64,000 bases of DNA, from the NCBI GenBank assembly GCA_021927905.1, contig BLLK01000023.1, forward strand, positions 62,001-126,000. Reading direction: 5' to 3'. Each line of letters begins with the position of its first letter. Positions within the stretch are counted from its first letter, which is position 1. The notes under the pieces are model-generated. The model did no database searches and was not told the DNA's origin. It was given only the letters and a program-made list of their open reading frames with translations. This stretch comes from Chaetoceros tenuissimus. Its lineage: Eukaryota; Bacillariophyta; Thalassiosirophyceae; Chaetocerotales; Chaetocerotaceae. Position numbers and translations under genes: made by a program. Below, in pieces: positions 43,342 through 54,022 of this stretch.

Positions 43342-45879
43342 ATGGCTGAGAATAATTTCATAGATAGATCAAAGGCAAAGCCAGCCATGGCAGATTCACT
43401 TGAAGAGCTTTATTCGTGTCTAACATGTCAAATATGCAATCAGTTAATGAAGGAACCAACGACACTTACTTGTAGCCATTCCTTTTGTATGAAATGTATT
43501 TCCGAGCAAAAGGCATGGACATGTGTGTTTCCAGGTTGTAACATGCCAGTTACAGTCGGAGGCAAAAGGTCCTATGTTGGAAATCCTCAATTGTGTTCTA
43601 TTGTAGAAAGCTTGAAAAATTTGCAATCTGCAATTAATTCTGCTCCAAAGAGTTTGTGGGGGAATAACAATGAATATACTGAAGCTATGAGTCAAGTTAT
43701 TAGTAGTCCAAATGCTACTTTTACTTTAGATGAAAATGGCCTTGATGGTTATGATAGTGATGATTCAAATGGCTCAAGACTCGTGTCATTTGCAAAGTAT
43801 GAAAAAGCTAAAGATGACGACGAGAGCGATGCTACTACTCTCGGTGATCATGAACCAATTACGCCCATATTGAAAAAGCGTTCTCAACCTGGAAAATCTC
43901 TGCATCTTAGTATTGGTAATGAACATGGTCCGCACAAGAAAAAGAAACTATCTACTTTGGATGAGGAAGGGGAAGATAGTGATACAACGACACTTGATGG
44001 CGATGAGATTGACAACCAAAACAATATGTTTTCTCCCATGATGCCGAACGGGACGCAGCAATCAAATGAAGAAGACACTAGTTTTTCAGAGAATCAGAAA
44101 CCTCGATCAATGACAAGTCCAGCAATACAAAACGATGACAACGAGGAGAGCTCGATTGCAACTCAGCCGATAGAGTTTCAAGAAAACAAACAAAACGAGA
44201 AAGAAATTCTCACAGATCAAAAGGAAGTAGACGTGGGAGAAAGTCAGGAAGAAGTGTTTTATTCTGAAAATCATACACCAACTACAATCTTAAATAAAAG
44301 TTGTGCCCTGCCTGATATGTCCTTTCGTCTATCACCTATCGCAAAAGATAGCAATTCTCAAAGCCAGTCACAGAATATGCTCAATACACCATTTAAGATA
44401 GGCGAGAAACTAAAATCCGCTGCAGAAGAAACCGATGACTCGTTTTATGCTGGAACGACAAATGAAATCAGTCCTCAAAGATCCTTGATGAGTTTGCCAG
44501 CTCCAAAACAAAGTTCATCTTCTCCAAACGAGAGTGATAAATCAATGGGGGCAAATGACAACGTCAATAATAGAGAAGCAAAGTTGACAAGAAAACCAAC
44601 ATTGGAACGTGTAGAAGAAGAAAGCTCAGAAGAAGGTGAAGAAATTGTACCTGATGATACATTTGACGACGACGAAAATGTCGGAAAGCCATCACCTGAA
44701 GTGAGTGCTGAGTCATTGAATACAAAAGTTGAAATTGGAAATGGTCAAAGCAAAGAGGATGACAAGAAAAAGCCATTAAATGCAAGTACAATTGAATACG
44801 GACAGACAAAAGATCAAATGGAAGGCAAAGAAGTGGTAGAATGGAACGCGGATATTGAAGGACAAAAGCTCATTAGTCGAGCACCTATTCCACTTGTATT
44901 TTTCATTTCATATGCAAAGTCTTTGACAGCATCAGATCAGCGCACATTTAAAAAAGTTCTCAAGGATCAACGTCTTGCATTGCTTCAGGTAGATGTTGGT
45001 GAAAGCTCTGATCTTGAGTTTTCATTCAATTTCGACTCCGACGACCATTGTGAATCCTTTCTCGAGCAACTCTACACACCTGATGAGAATAATATGATGC
45101 CATTTCAATACTCATACTCTATCTGCACATACTCTGAATATCAAATGTACGAAGGATTCATGGTATCACGCAGTTTCAGATACATTTTATCAGTCGCTTG
45201 TGGACTTAGCATTGTTGACATGAGTTTCCTGAGAAAGGCATCTTCTTCGTCATTTGGAGCTTCAAAATACTTATATGCTCCAAATACAATGAAAGAACAA
45301 GAAGAGACATCATCTGGGAGGAGGAAACGTTCGAGAGGCAAAGAGTCATCAGAAGCACCAGAGGTATTTCATATCATTGGTGATTCAGACTCAATCGAAT
45401 TGATGGCTCCTCAACGGTCAAGATCTGAAGCATTGCAAAGATGTCAAAATCTGGGAAGTGGCAATCACCACTATAATAATGGGTTGCTGGAAGAATTTGA
45501 AATTCGTCTTTTTGGAAAATTCGATGACATACCAGATTACATTCGAGCTCAAGAGGGAGGTAAAAAGAGAAAACCAAGTCGTGCATCTGAGAAAAATAGC
45601 AATCTATCTGAAAAACCTGATAATGCGTATACTTTAGGTAGAGTCAAGTTCTTGCTTGAAATATGTGGTGCTACAGTACAGCACTGTAAAGACGGGGTTG
45701 TTCAGGACTTCAATGGAGATAAGAAAAAAGTTGTTTTGACTAGAAAGAAACTCAATGCAAAACAAATCAACAAGGTGAAAGAACAACTCGGAAAAAATGA
45801 AGATGTATCCTTTGTCCCTTTGAAGTGGTTGGAAGACTCTATAGCTGAATTCAACGTTAAGGATTTAGATAATTATTAG
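43342..45879 (+). CDS. RING finger / tandem BRCT protein (BRCA1/BARD1-like architecture)
   Basis: Single exon, 845 residues from the ATG at 43342 (MAENNFIDR). A C3HC4 RING lies at about 26-68 (CQICNQL, CSHSFCMKC, CVFPGC). A long, acidic, Ser-rich disordered centre follows (about 110-520). The C-terminus holds two BRCT-like units: about 525-670, with RSFRYILSVACGLSIVDMSFL matching the conserved helix-strand end of a BRCT repeat, and about 740-845, with VKFLLEICGATVQHC and PLKWLEDSI. This is the layout of BRCA1 and BARD1, E3 ubiquitin ligases of double-strand-break repair in animals and plants. No ankyrin repeats or PHD finger were seen. Which of the two it resembles more is open. Confidence 0.7.
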   Translation: MAENNFIDRSKAKPAMADSLEELYSCLTCQICNQLMKEPTTLTCSHSFCMKCISEQKAWTCVFPGCNMPVTVGGKRSYVGNPQLCSIVESLKNLQSAINSAPKSLWGNNNEYTEAMSQVISSPNATFTLDENGLDGYDSDDSNGSRLVSFAKYEKAKDDDESDATTLGDHEPITPILKKRSQPGKSLHLSIGNEHGPHKKKKLSTLDEEGEDSDTTTLDGDEIDNQNNMFSPMMPNGTQQSNEEDTSFSENQKPRSMTSPAIQNDDNEESSIATQPIEFQENKQNEKEILTDQKEVDVGESQEEVFYSENHTPTTILNKSCALPDMSFRLSPIAKDSNSQSQSQNMLNTPFKIGEKLKSAAEETDDSFYAGTTNEISPQRSLMSLPAPKQSSSSPNESDKSMGANDNVNNREAKLTRKPTLERVEEESSEEGEEIVPDDTFDDDENVGKPSPEVSAESLNTKVEIGNGQSKEDDKKKPLNASTIEYGQTKDQMEGKEVVEWNADIEGQKLISRAPIPLVFFISYAKSLTASDQRTFKKVLKDQRLALLQVDVGESSDLEFSFNFDSDDHCESFLEQLYTPDENNMMPFQYSYSICTYSEYQMYEGFMVSRSFRYILSVACGLSIVDMSFLRKASSSSFGASKYLYAPNTMKEQEETSSGRRKRSRGKESSEAPEVFHIIGDSDSIELMAPQRSRSEALQRCQNLGSGNHHYNNGLLEEFEIRLFGKFDDIPDYIRAQEGGKKRKPSRASEKNSNLSEKPDNAYTLGRVKFLLEICGATVQHCKDGVVQDFNGDKKKVVLTRKKLNAKQINKVKEQLGKNEDVSFVPLKWLEDSIAEFNVKDLDNY

Positions 45880-45893
45880 TAGATTGAAAGATG

Positions 45894-46793
45894 TCATTGC
45901 CAATTTATACTAATCATTCTTGTAGTTGCATCATAAGTCTGGTCTGTATCCATCATCACTCCGGATCCTCTGAAATTCTTTAATTCAAAAAAGCTCCAGT
46001 CTAGAGGATCTTGATCTGGAAAGTTTTTATTCACATCCGGTAAGAAATCAGTCCCTGCAAATCGCTGAGAGTCTGTAACCAATATAACAGGTGGAATATT
46101 ACGACGTAATACCTCCGTCACTCTTTTGCCTATTTGTGCTGCTAATTCTTCATTGTACAACACATCTGCAGCGACCATAACATCGCAGTCTGGTAAAGGC
46201 TGGTCCGAAAACAAGTCGAACAAAGTTGGTTCAACGACATCATCCACTCCAGCTTGTTCACATCCGAATTTCAATAATCTCAATGTAAGTTTACTAATAT
46301 CTAAGGCAATGACTTTCTTAGCACCAAGTAATGCCGCAGCTTGAGCTTCTACACCAGTCCCACAACCCAACACTAAAACTGTAAAATTTGCAATTTGATC
46401 TTTGTGCTGTATGAGTTCTTTACTGGCGAGAATGCTTCCTGGCCAAACAACAGTACCGAAAGGATCAGCAATCTTTTCTTTCTTGACAACAGCTGATGGA
46501 TCAAGATCTGCATCCCACCATAACTGCATTAACTTTGATGGTGACTCCAACTCCCAGGTGGTGATTCTGTCAATTTCTTCAGTTCCAATGAAAACTGTTC
46601 TTGATCTGGCAGGAACTTTACCATTTATTTTTCTCCTGAGAACTTTGATGTCTTTGTCATCTGGTACTTCCAAGTTTATGATCTGTTTTTCACTTTTGCT
46701 CGGCAGATTGCTTGCACTTGAACTGAAACCACTACACAAAAAAGGAAGCACGAAAAGTATCAGCAAAATAGAGTTTGTAGTAAGTTGTTTCAT
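45894..46793 (-). CDS. Plastid-targeted METTL/Methyltransf_16-like protein methyltransferase
   Basis: Single exon, 299 residues from the ATG at 46793. The signal peptide (NSILLILFVLPFLCSGF) ends in CSGFSSS, a diatom plastid signature. The domain has a family 16 opening (DPFGTVVWPGSILASKEL), SAM-binding motif I (VLVLGCGTGVEAQAAALLGA), post-I VIALDIS, and motif IV MVAADVLYN (here in place of D-x-x-Y). Relatives methylate lysines on proteins, such as METTL20/ETFB-KMT. The target here is unknown. Its 3' end is only 14 bp from the end of the convergent RING/BRCT gene. Confidence 0.75.
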   Translation of the reverse strand: MKQLTTNSILLILFVLPFLCSGFSSSASNLPSKSEKQIINLEVPDDKDIKVLRRKINGKVPARSRTVFIGTEEIDRITTWELESPSKLMQLWWDADLDPSAVVKKEKIADPFGTVVWPGSILASKELIQHKDQIANFTVLVLGCGTGVEAQAAALLGAKKVIALDISKLTLRLLKFGCEQAGVDDVVEPTLFDLFSDQPLPDCDVMVAADVLYNEELAAQIGKRVTEVLRRNIPPVILVTDSQRFAGTDFLPDVNKNFPDQDPLDWSFFELKNFRGSGVMMDTDQTYDATTRMISINWQ

Positions 46794-47058
46794 CACTGAA
46801 TATTAACAATGTGTAGCATAATATGAAATACAATGCTACGTACCACATAGATGCTTATTCATCTGTGATGATTTTGTGGGGCTGACAGACAGACCAAAAC
46901 GAACAGGAACGCTTACTGCTGGCCATTCAAAATCGTTTGGTTCACCCAAATATAGCACGCAAAAGCAATCATTTGTCTAGTACATATTTTCGATACTCTG
47001 AACACTTTTTTACAAATAGATCCTATTACCCCTTTCATTAGAATTTAATGCACTAAAC

Positions 47059-47805
47059 ATGGCCTTTAATCCATCTCACTTTGACTGGAAACAATGTATT
47101 GAACTTGGATATATTGATGGAGAAGACGCTAATGATGATATGGCTCCTCCTGTTTGTTTCGGATGCGGGAAAGAAGCTGAGAAGTTAAGCAAATGTAGTA
47201 AATGCCATGTCGCATCTTATTGTTCTAGAGATTGTCAAGTTTCAAATTGGAAAAAAGGTCCAGGAGGTGGTCATAAATTTTGCTGTGAAGCTTACAACAG
47301 AGTAGGAGAAGACATGATGATTTGTCTACCTGATGATAAGGCTATTGCACGAAGAGATATATTTCAAAGAGTGCGATTTTATGCATGTCCATTCTTTGTG
47401 TATAGATCTGAATCTGTTGTAAAGCAAAAGGGATTTCTATTTTTGCAAAGTGATTCGACACTAGCGGAAATGTCGTTACCCGTTCCAATTCTTGCAAATG
47501 GAAGAAGTTACACAAGGCAAAGAGGAGTATTGATGCACTTTTTGACAATAGATGAATATACAAAAGAACTTTGCAAGGACGATTTCGAGATGCTTCAAGT
47601 TAAAGCAGAACTTGAAAATGCGGTAAAAGAGTACAAGGAGAAAGAAGAACTTGCTCTCATGATGAAATTTCGATGTGGCCATATTGCAGTCGGTACTACG
47701 AAGCTTGTACCAGATTATACTCTTTGTCAAACCTTAGGCAAGGAATACTTTGAGAAAGCTGGCGCTGCTGTTCAATTGAATATTGATGATATAAATACTA
47801 CGTAA
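47059..47805 (+). CDS. MYND-type zinc-finger protein (248 aa)
   Basis: Single exon. A complete MYND finger lies at about 33-75: CFGCGK, CSKCHVASYCSRDCQVSNW, HKFCC. The rest (about 80-248) is an unrecognised alpha/beta region with KQKGFLFLQSD and RGVLMHFLTIDEYTKEL. It likely works through protein-protein contact. This is the second MYND protein in the window and is not closely similar to the one at 12.5 kb outside the finger. Confidence 0.75.
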   Translation: MAFNPSHFDWKQCIELGYIDGEDANDDMAPPVCFGCGKEAEKLSKCSKCHVASYCSRDCQVSNWKKGPGGGHKFCCEAYNRVGEDMMICLPDDKAIARRDIFQRVRFYACPFFVYRSESVVKQKGFLFLQSDSTLAEMSLPVPILANGRSYTRQRGVLMHFLTIDEYTKELCKDDFEMLQVKAELENAVKEYKEKEELALMMKFRCGHIAVGTTKLVPDYTLCQTLGKEYFEKAGAAVQLNIDDINTT

Positions 47806-48072
47806 ATAATACTTCAGTTTTTACTAAAGATGTTCAACAAATTTACATCAATATAAATTAGCCTTGAGACAGTCCCAGTATGTCAGACTCGACCGTTAAA
47901 TTCGATAACAGTACAAATTTAGATCTAGTTTTGCTTCCGATCTTCCGATCCGAACAGAAAGATTCTTCTTCTTTTCTTCATTCTATTAGAAAGCGAATAG
48001 TCCAACTGAAATACGAAATTAATCTATTCAAACATCGTTCTTTATACCAAACCACTTTGAAAGATATCTGTG

Positions 48073-49541
48073 ATGACTGAAGGGAAGGGGATACGATTTG
48101 ATCAAAGCAACCACTTACAGACGATCACACAAATACATCAAGGAGTATGGTAAGTTAGCCTATCTTTCTATCCCTTCCTTATTTATATGCACAGACTCAT
48201 AAGATTTTATAAGGATGAAAGTCCTGCCTTTCTGTCTAGCGAATGTTTTGAATCTTTATTTGGTTGCTCTTGCAAAGAAATTCATCTTTCACAAGAAAGA
48301 CGATGTTGGTATCTCTTTTAATGATTTTCATTTGTCTTCTCTTTCACTTGTGATTGCATTTTTAAGTGTAGTCCGACTATCACTTTCATTTGCAGATTAC
48401 AAAGGTCAGCGTGCATCAGTTCAGTCTATGACTAGAGCATGGTAAGTTCATGACGAAGAAATGAGAGGTATAACAGAGATTCCAATGCTCATACAAGTTG
48501 TTCTGCTGCACAATAGTCGAAATGTTGTATTTCATTCAGTTGCTTTTACAAGAGATGATAATGGTTTGAAAGCAAAACAGTGGCGGTTGGATATTGCTCG
48601 TGAATCAATGGCTTTGCTAAGACTTCTTGTGACTGGTAAGTATATTTCTAGATTCACTCAACATCTACGTACAAAGAAAGAATTCTTCTTCTGATTGAAA
48701 ATTTATAGCTTTGCATTTCAAGACTGCTGGTAAAGATAAGAAAATGTCAATGGCATTATCGAAGGAAGAAAATGCAATTATTGAGGCAAACATTGGCGAT
48801 GATACAGATCGTTCAGCCTATGTAATCATTATGTTTTTGCAAACGACAATTTCATCTCATCAAAAACATATTTTGATCAAGCATGGAGAGCATTATGCAT
48901 TGAAATTGTACTCCTTTGTCGAAGACTACATCAAAGCGTATAACGAGTGCTACGAAATGCTTGATTCGGGTCTTCCGTTTCCAGTCATTCAGGTAAGCAG
49001 TTGGCTGTCATTATAATTTGTCAAAACTGCTATTAGAATTTACATTTTTATCTCTGCAGATGTCTAGAACTTTGGTATTCCTTTACGTGTACAGTCTTCC
49101 ATGGGTGATCTATGACGGTGAACATTGTAAGTTCGACATGTTTCTATGCTACAATTAATTTTGTGAGAAAAAAGATATGCCTAACTAATCCAAAATTACT
49201 CAGCTGATTTCGGTTTCTACCCTGCAATGCTTTACACACTCTTTGTTACATATGCATTTGTTGGTCTTGAATATGTGTCTATTGAAATGACGGATCCATT
49301 TGGAGATGGTGAGAATGCTTTGAATATTTTGGACGTTGTCGAAAAGGTGTTCAAAGACATTATTATGTGTATTGAAGGTTGTGATGGCGAAGAAAATGCT
49401 GGAGTTTTGAAGAACTATGCTACACTCATGAATGATATCGAAATTGAGTATGATGAGTCCACGAGAAGCTCAAAAATTTTATTGAATTCATCTATTAGAA
49501 ATGAATCTCTAAGAAGTGGAGGGTACAACTCGATTGTTTAA
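48073..49541 (+). CDS. Bestrophin-like (RFP-TM) anion channel, model incomplete
   Basis: Bestrophins pass chloride or bicarbonate, and thylakoid forms help carbon concentration in algae. Later exons are clear: to 48635, 48709-48993, 49060-49126 and 49204-49541, with good splice sites and phases. Family signs are NECYEMLDSGLPFPVIQMSR, SLPWVIYD, TYAFVGLEYVSIEM and the DPFGDGEN box. An earlier exon begins near 48204 or 48214 (MKVLPFCLANVLNLYLVALA). Two oddities remain. No start exon joins cleanly: ATG at 48073 fits only with an AAG acceptor. An in-frame TAA also lies between TRAW and MRGITE at about 48443, with no usable intron around it. Either the locus is damaged, or there is a sequence error or an unusual splice. 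Confidence 0.65.
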
Positions 49542-49619
49542 GCGATAGAGTAGACAGGTATTTTTGTGATAAAACTAATTATTTACAAGTTACATGTAAA
49601 GCACATACACTATTTGTCT

Positions 49620-51012
49620 TTAGTTTCTTTCTTCTTCCATAGGTATAGCATCATCTATCTCCTTCGATGGAGGACTCGTTGACTCTTCTTCAACTGGCTG
49701 AATTGTTTCGACCACTGTATCGTTGTTGCTTCCTTTTTTACCCCAATGCTCAGCTAGACCTCTCCATATAATTGTGAATAGTACAGACTGAAGTGCATTT
49801 CCAAGTATCCTGGTTCTTAGTCCACGTCCGAACAATCCCTTCCAACCATCTGCAGCAAGGATCATTGAAATGACTTCACTGTAGCTAACTGTATGTTTAG
49901 CAGCTATTGCTTGTTTAGTAGTTTTCACAACTCTAATCGCATTTGAGACAGTATCACTAACTACACTTGCAGCAAAACCTATGCTTGCATTCCTTAGCAA
50001 CTTGCTTCGTATTAACCCTTCAACGAATCTGCTTCTAGAGAGTACCTTGTATGTATAAAACCAAGGGTAATGCCCTGCAATTGCCCCAGCTGCATTTGCA
50101 ATAGCACCTTTTGTGATGATATTACAATTAGTGAACAATAGAGAGTATTGAAAGTTCAAATTTCATAAAAAGAATAGATATCTTACCTTGATATAAAACA
50201 TTGATTTTGCCAGCCTTGACTTTTCTCATGAGGTCACGAAAACCTAGGACACTATCAACTTGCAAGACAGTCTTGCAAGTATCTATGGGCATTAGCACTA
50301 TTCTCCACATACCAACGATAATACTAGCGATAACAGTACTTCGTCCAGGTCCCCACTTTTCAGTGAGCTTCAAATTTTCAAGAAGTGTTTCTACACCATC
50401 ATTTGCAGCTGTGGCAACAAACCTAGCAAGAGGAGCCTGGATCAACGCAAAACTCATGCCTCTGTAAAATCTCGGTATACCTCCTTCATTGTATAAAATT
50501 CTCAAAGCCTGAGGAAATGAAGCACCATATCGACACTGATAGTTCACTACCGTTCTTAGCCACATCAAAGAGAGTACCTGAACAACACCTGCAATGAACC
50601 CAGGAATACCCCCACCAATACCACTTCTCCCCGCCTTCTTCAAAATTTCACTGAATGATGGTTGTGCTTGTTGCGATTTCGGTACAAAAGCCTTTGTCGG
50701 GGGCTTATTCTTCCCTCTTCTGAAAAGACTTCGAGACGCTGGTTTTGAGTTTGCTAAAACTTTATCATCGTCAATGTCGTCATCTGCACTGGATGGCGAT
50801 GCTGCTGCAGTTGCTACAGCTGCAGAAGCCAAGATTGTATTATGTCTACTACAACATGAGTCATTTTCTTGATAGCTGCACCATTGGTCATCACTGCTTT
50901 TGAATAGAGTCACAATCACTAAGAAGAATAGGAGCTGCTTTGAAAAAAATGTTGCCTTTCTCGTTTTCCTGCAACTTATGTAGGGACTTTGTTTCCTCTT
51001 TGCTAGCTGCAT
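49620..51012 (-). CDS. Mitochondrial carrier (SLC25)-like protein
   Basis: Two exons (51012-50187, 50107-49620; 79-bp intron, phase 1) give 437 residues. A membrane anchor or signal lies at about 25-40 (KQLLFFLVIVTLF), followed by an acidic linker. Carrier repeats start near residue 120: GGGIPGFIAGVVQVLSLMWLR, FYRGMSFALIQAPLAR, the signature MPIDTCKTVLQV (P-x-D-x-x-K), and later WKGLFGRGLRTRILGNALQSV. Signature boxes in the first and third repeats are degenerate. Substrate unknown. The unusual N-terminus may send it to a membrane other than the mitochondrial inner membrane, for example the plastid envelope. Confidence 0.7.
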
Positions 51013-51426
51013 TTTGTAGCTGTTTCAGTTATTTGGTGAAGTGCTCTTGTTTTCTAGAATGATGGATCACGTAAGTATATTGATAGGGGACTTCACTCAG
51101 CTTTCCTTGCCATTAATTGAGGTGCAGATGTTGGAGAAGAGAGAGGTGCACACATGTGATGGTTATCGGCTGCATTTTGGCGGCACTTTTTCCTCTTTGC
51201 AAATTCAAAAGGAGCTAAAAGGCCACAAAAGACAGTTCAAAAAGATCCAATAGAAAAGTTCAACTCCATCGACCAATGAAAGCATTAGAAAAAAGAAAGA
51301 AAAGGGAATAGGAAAGTTTGAGTCGTGCTATGGAGAACAAAGCCAAAATTTCAATATTTCATTTGATATTTCACAATTTTTTTACGTGGAAAAAGACAAA
51401 CTTTGGAATAGACAATGCAAAAATAA
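51013..51426. other. Intergenic region, 414 bp
   Basis: Upstream of the carrier gene and downstream of the acyl-CoA dehydrogenase gene. A 70-codon open frame on the plus strand (51041-51253) has no features and is not called. A/G-rich run around 51285-51320. Confidence 0.4.
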
Positions 51427-52906
51427 TTATAATCTACTCTGAGATATCTTCAATGCTTTCTTCACTTCCATTCTAGCTACAGTTCTTTTGTGGACTGCAT
51501 CGGGTCCGTCTGCAATTCGTAATGTTCTCATACCAGTCAATGCACGCGCCAAAGGAAAATCTTGGCAAACTCCTGCTCCTCCGTGAACCTGAACAAAAGA
51601 CGTAATAAGTAATCATTTTCATAAAATACGAATTCCATTGGATCTCAACTGAAATTCTTACCTGCACTGCACGATCAATGATTCTAAAAGCAAACTCTGG
51701 AACTGCATATTTGATCAAAGCAATTTGATCCCTAGCTTTTGCTGGTCCAAGATTATCAATAGCAGCCGCACATGACAGTGTTAAAAGTCTTGCACATTCC
51801 AAGTCCGCTCTTGAATCTGCAATCATTTCTTGACATCCTCTGTGTATGGAATAATTGCTCAATAAATTGTTGTTTTGTATGAAAGCATATTTCCAATTTA
51901 TTTAATATCCCACTACTTACCCATGTTGGCAAAGTCGCTTTCCAAATGTTTCTCTCGTCATGGATCTTTGAATCATGAGTTCATAGCATCTTGCAGCCAG
52001 TCCAACTGCTCTCATACAATGATGAATACGTCCTGGTCCAAGTCGAGACTGAGCAATTTCAAACCCCTTTCCTTCTCCAAGGACAAGGCATGACTCATCC
52101 AATTCAATGTTGTCAAGTTTCACTTCTGCATGACCATGTGGAGCATCGTCATATCCAAATACTGATAGTGCTCTTACCAATTTCACCTTCTCCATAGGAA
52201 CAATCACCATTGTATGAGCACCATGAGCTCCTTTGTTTTGACTATTGACATCTGAAACTTGTGAATAATCCATCTTTGCCAAGACGATGGCAAGTTTACA
52301 TCTCGGATCCATGGCACCAGTAGACCACCATTTTCTTCCATTCAATCTATACCTCACGACTTTCTTTCCATCCACGGTTTCTATACGTTTAGTAAGTTTT
52401 GTCTCAATATTTGTTGCATCACTCGAAGCTACTTGCGGCTCAGTCATCAAGAAAGCACTCCTAATACGTCCATCTAACAAAGGTTCCAAATACATCCTTT
52501 GTTGTGCTTCATTCCCATGTTTCAACAAGACCTCCATATTTCCTGTATCAGGAGCTGAACAATTACATGCTTCAGGGCATAAAAAAGATCTGCCCATGAT
52601 TTCACACAAGATCCCATATTCTCGATTCGACAGATATTGAGAAGGAGATAAATGAGCTGGAATGAAGTCTGGTAATTTATGCGGTAAGAATAGATTCCAT
52701 AATCCTTGTTTCTTTGCTTCAGCTTTGAGTTTTTCAATTACCGGTGGTACGGCATCTAATGTCCATCTTTCTTTTCCAATACGATTTTCCATGTGTGCGT
52801 CATAGTCTTCTTCTGCTGGGTGACAGTGATTAATGACAAACGCTTCCAACTTTTCTTTTAGGGCCTGAACTTCAGGCTTGAGTTCTTCTAACGGTGATGC
52901 TACCAT
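51427..52906 (-). CDS. Acyl-CoA dehydrogenase, ACAD10/11-like
   Basis: FAD enzyme that makes the alpha-beta double bond in acyl-CoA. Three exons (52906-51921, 51839-51662, 51588-51427; phases agree) give 441 residues from the ATG at 52906 (MVASPLEEL). The N-terminal domain holds PAEEDYDAHMENR and GLWNLFLPHKLPDF. The flavin-binding region is AFLMTEPQVASSDATNI and KWWSTGA, and the C-terminal helices are GPGRIHHCMRAVGLAARCYE and VHGGAGVCQDFPLARALTGMRTLRIADGPDAVH. These are typical of the ACAD10/11 group, usual for long or branched acids in mitochondria or peroxisomes. No kinase or phosphatase domain is fused. The ending SRL may be a peroxisomal type 1 signal. Confidence 0.88.
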
Positions 52907-53224
52907 GATGTAGTCGATGAATATGTTGTATGTATGAATGCTTAGATATATATATGCATATACGTATAACAAGCAATCTTAATGGATGAGTTTTTCTCGT
53001 TCTTTTTGCTTATGGTGAGTGGTGAGTGGACATCTAACCAGCAGCCGTCACTGACCGACAGTAGTATCCTACTTGATCTTCTGGGATTGAAATAACAGAG
53101 ATGGAAACACTAATCAATCATCTCATTACATGGTAAAAAAATACTCAGGTGACTCTAAATAAAAGAAATGAGAAGTAATCTTTTATTAAAACTTTTATTC
53201 AATTTTTATCCATTGGATCCGTAT
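52907..53224. other. Intergenic region, 318 bp
   Basis: Promoter side of the acyl-CoA dehydrogenase gene and 3' side of the GEP4 gene. AT-rich with ATATATATATGCATATACGTATA near 52948; no other feature seen. Confidence 0.4.
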
Positions 53225-54022
53225 CTATTCTGTCAGTGGTTTTGTCTCGACACTTTCTTCACCATCATTTTCATCATTTTCAATAGATTTCTCGCCCCCT
53301 TCGCCAATGTTATCTAGTTCTTCTTCACGTATCAGAATCAATGGACATTGATCTTCCCCTTGCCAAACGGCATGCTTGGGCGTCCGTTTTCGAGTCATCT
53401 TTCCAAACTTCGATTTGTACATGTACTTATTCTCCATGGTTCGAAGAACACTAGCAACTTTATTATCTGATTTATTCTCGCTTCCAGTACATAATGGTAA
53501 ACAGTGAACAGTCAACATTCCATATAAGTTTCCAAACACAATATCTGTCAATAATCTATCCCCAACCATGCAGATTTCACACGGATCCTTGACTCCTTTA
53601 TCCTCGAAATGCTGAAGAACCTCTTTCAAACCACCTGGCTTCTTCTCGTCATGACGAATCACGTTAATACCCAATTTTGTTTCAATTTCAATTGCATCTT
53701 CATAGTTTGGATCATCCTTTGTTCCAGCAGAATTACTAACGATTGCTACATTGTCATGCCCAAACACATCAAGTGCGCTCTGTAATCCAAATGCTGCCCG
53801 TTCGTGTACTTCAGTCGCATATGGTGCTGTAATTGTATTATCTTTGTCGAATATAACTGCCTTGATTCCACAATGATCTCTCATGGATTGATAGTTTACA
53901 TCTGAGATGGTTGGTACATGAATATGAGGTGCTGCCAAGAAGGGTCTTCTAACAACTGATGCTAGAGTCAGCAGTGCTTTTGTATTTATACTTTGGACCA
54001 TTGCGTATTTCCAACCTACCAT
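53225..54022 (-). CDS. GEP4: GEP4/YqeG-type HAD phosphatase (phosphatidylglycerophosphatase)
   Basis: Dephosphorylates phosphatidylglycerol phosphate, a step to phosphatidylglycerol and cardiolipin. Single exon, 265 residues. HAD motif I KAVIFDKDNTITAPYA with both Asp, motif II VAIVSNSAGT, the Lys of motif III in HDEKKPGGLKEVL, and motif IV ICMVGDRLLTDIVFGN match GEP4 closely. The N-terminus (about 1-35) is basic and hydroxylated, in line with mitochondrial import; a second Met at residue 8 is a possible start. The C-terminal 60 residues are acidic and poorly conserved. Plant relatives also serve plastids. Confidence 0.85.
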   Translation of the reverse strand: MVGWKYAMVQSINTKALLTLASVVRRPFLAAPHIHVPTISDVNYQSMRDHCGIKAVIFDKDNTITAPYATEVHERAAFGLQSALDVFGHDNVAIVSNSAGTKDDPNYEDAIEIETKLGINVIRHDEKKPGGLKEVLQHFEDKGVKDPCEICMVGDRLLTDIVFGNLYGMLTVHCLPLCTGSENKSDNKVASVLRTMENKYMYKSKFGKMTRKRTPKHAVWQGEDQCPLILIREEELDNIGEGGEKSIENDENDGEESVETKPLTE

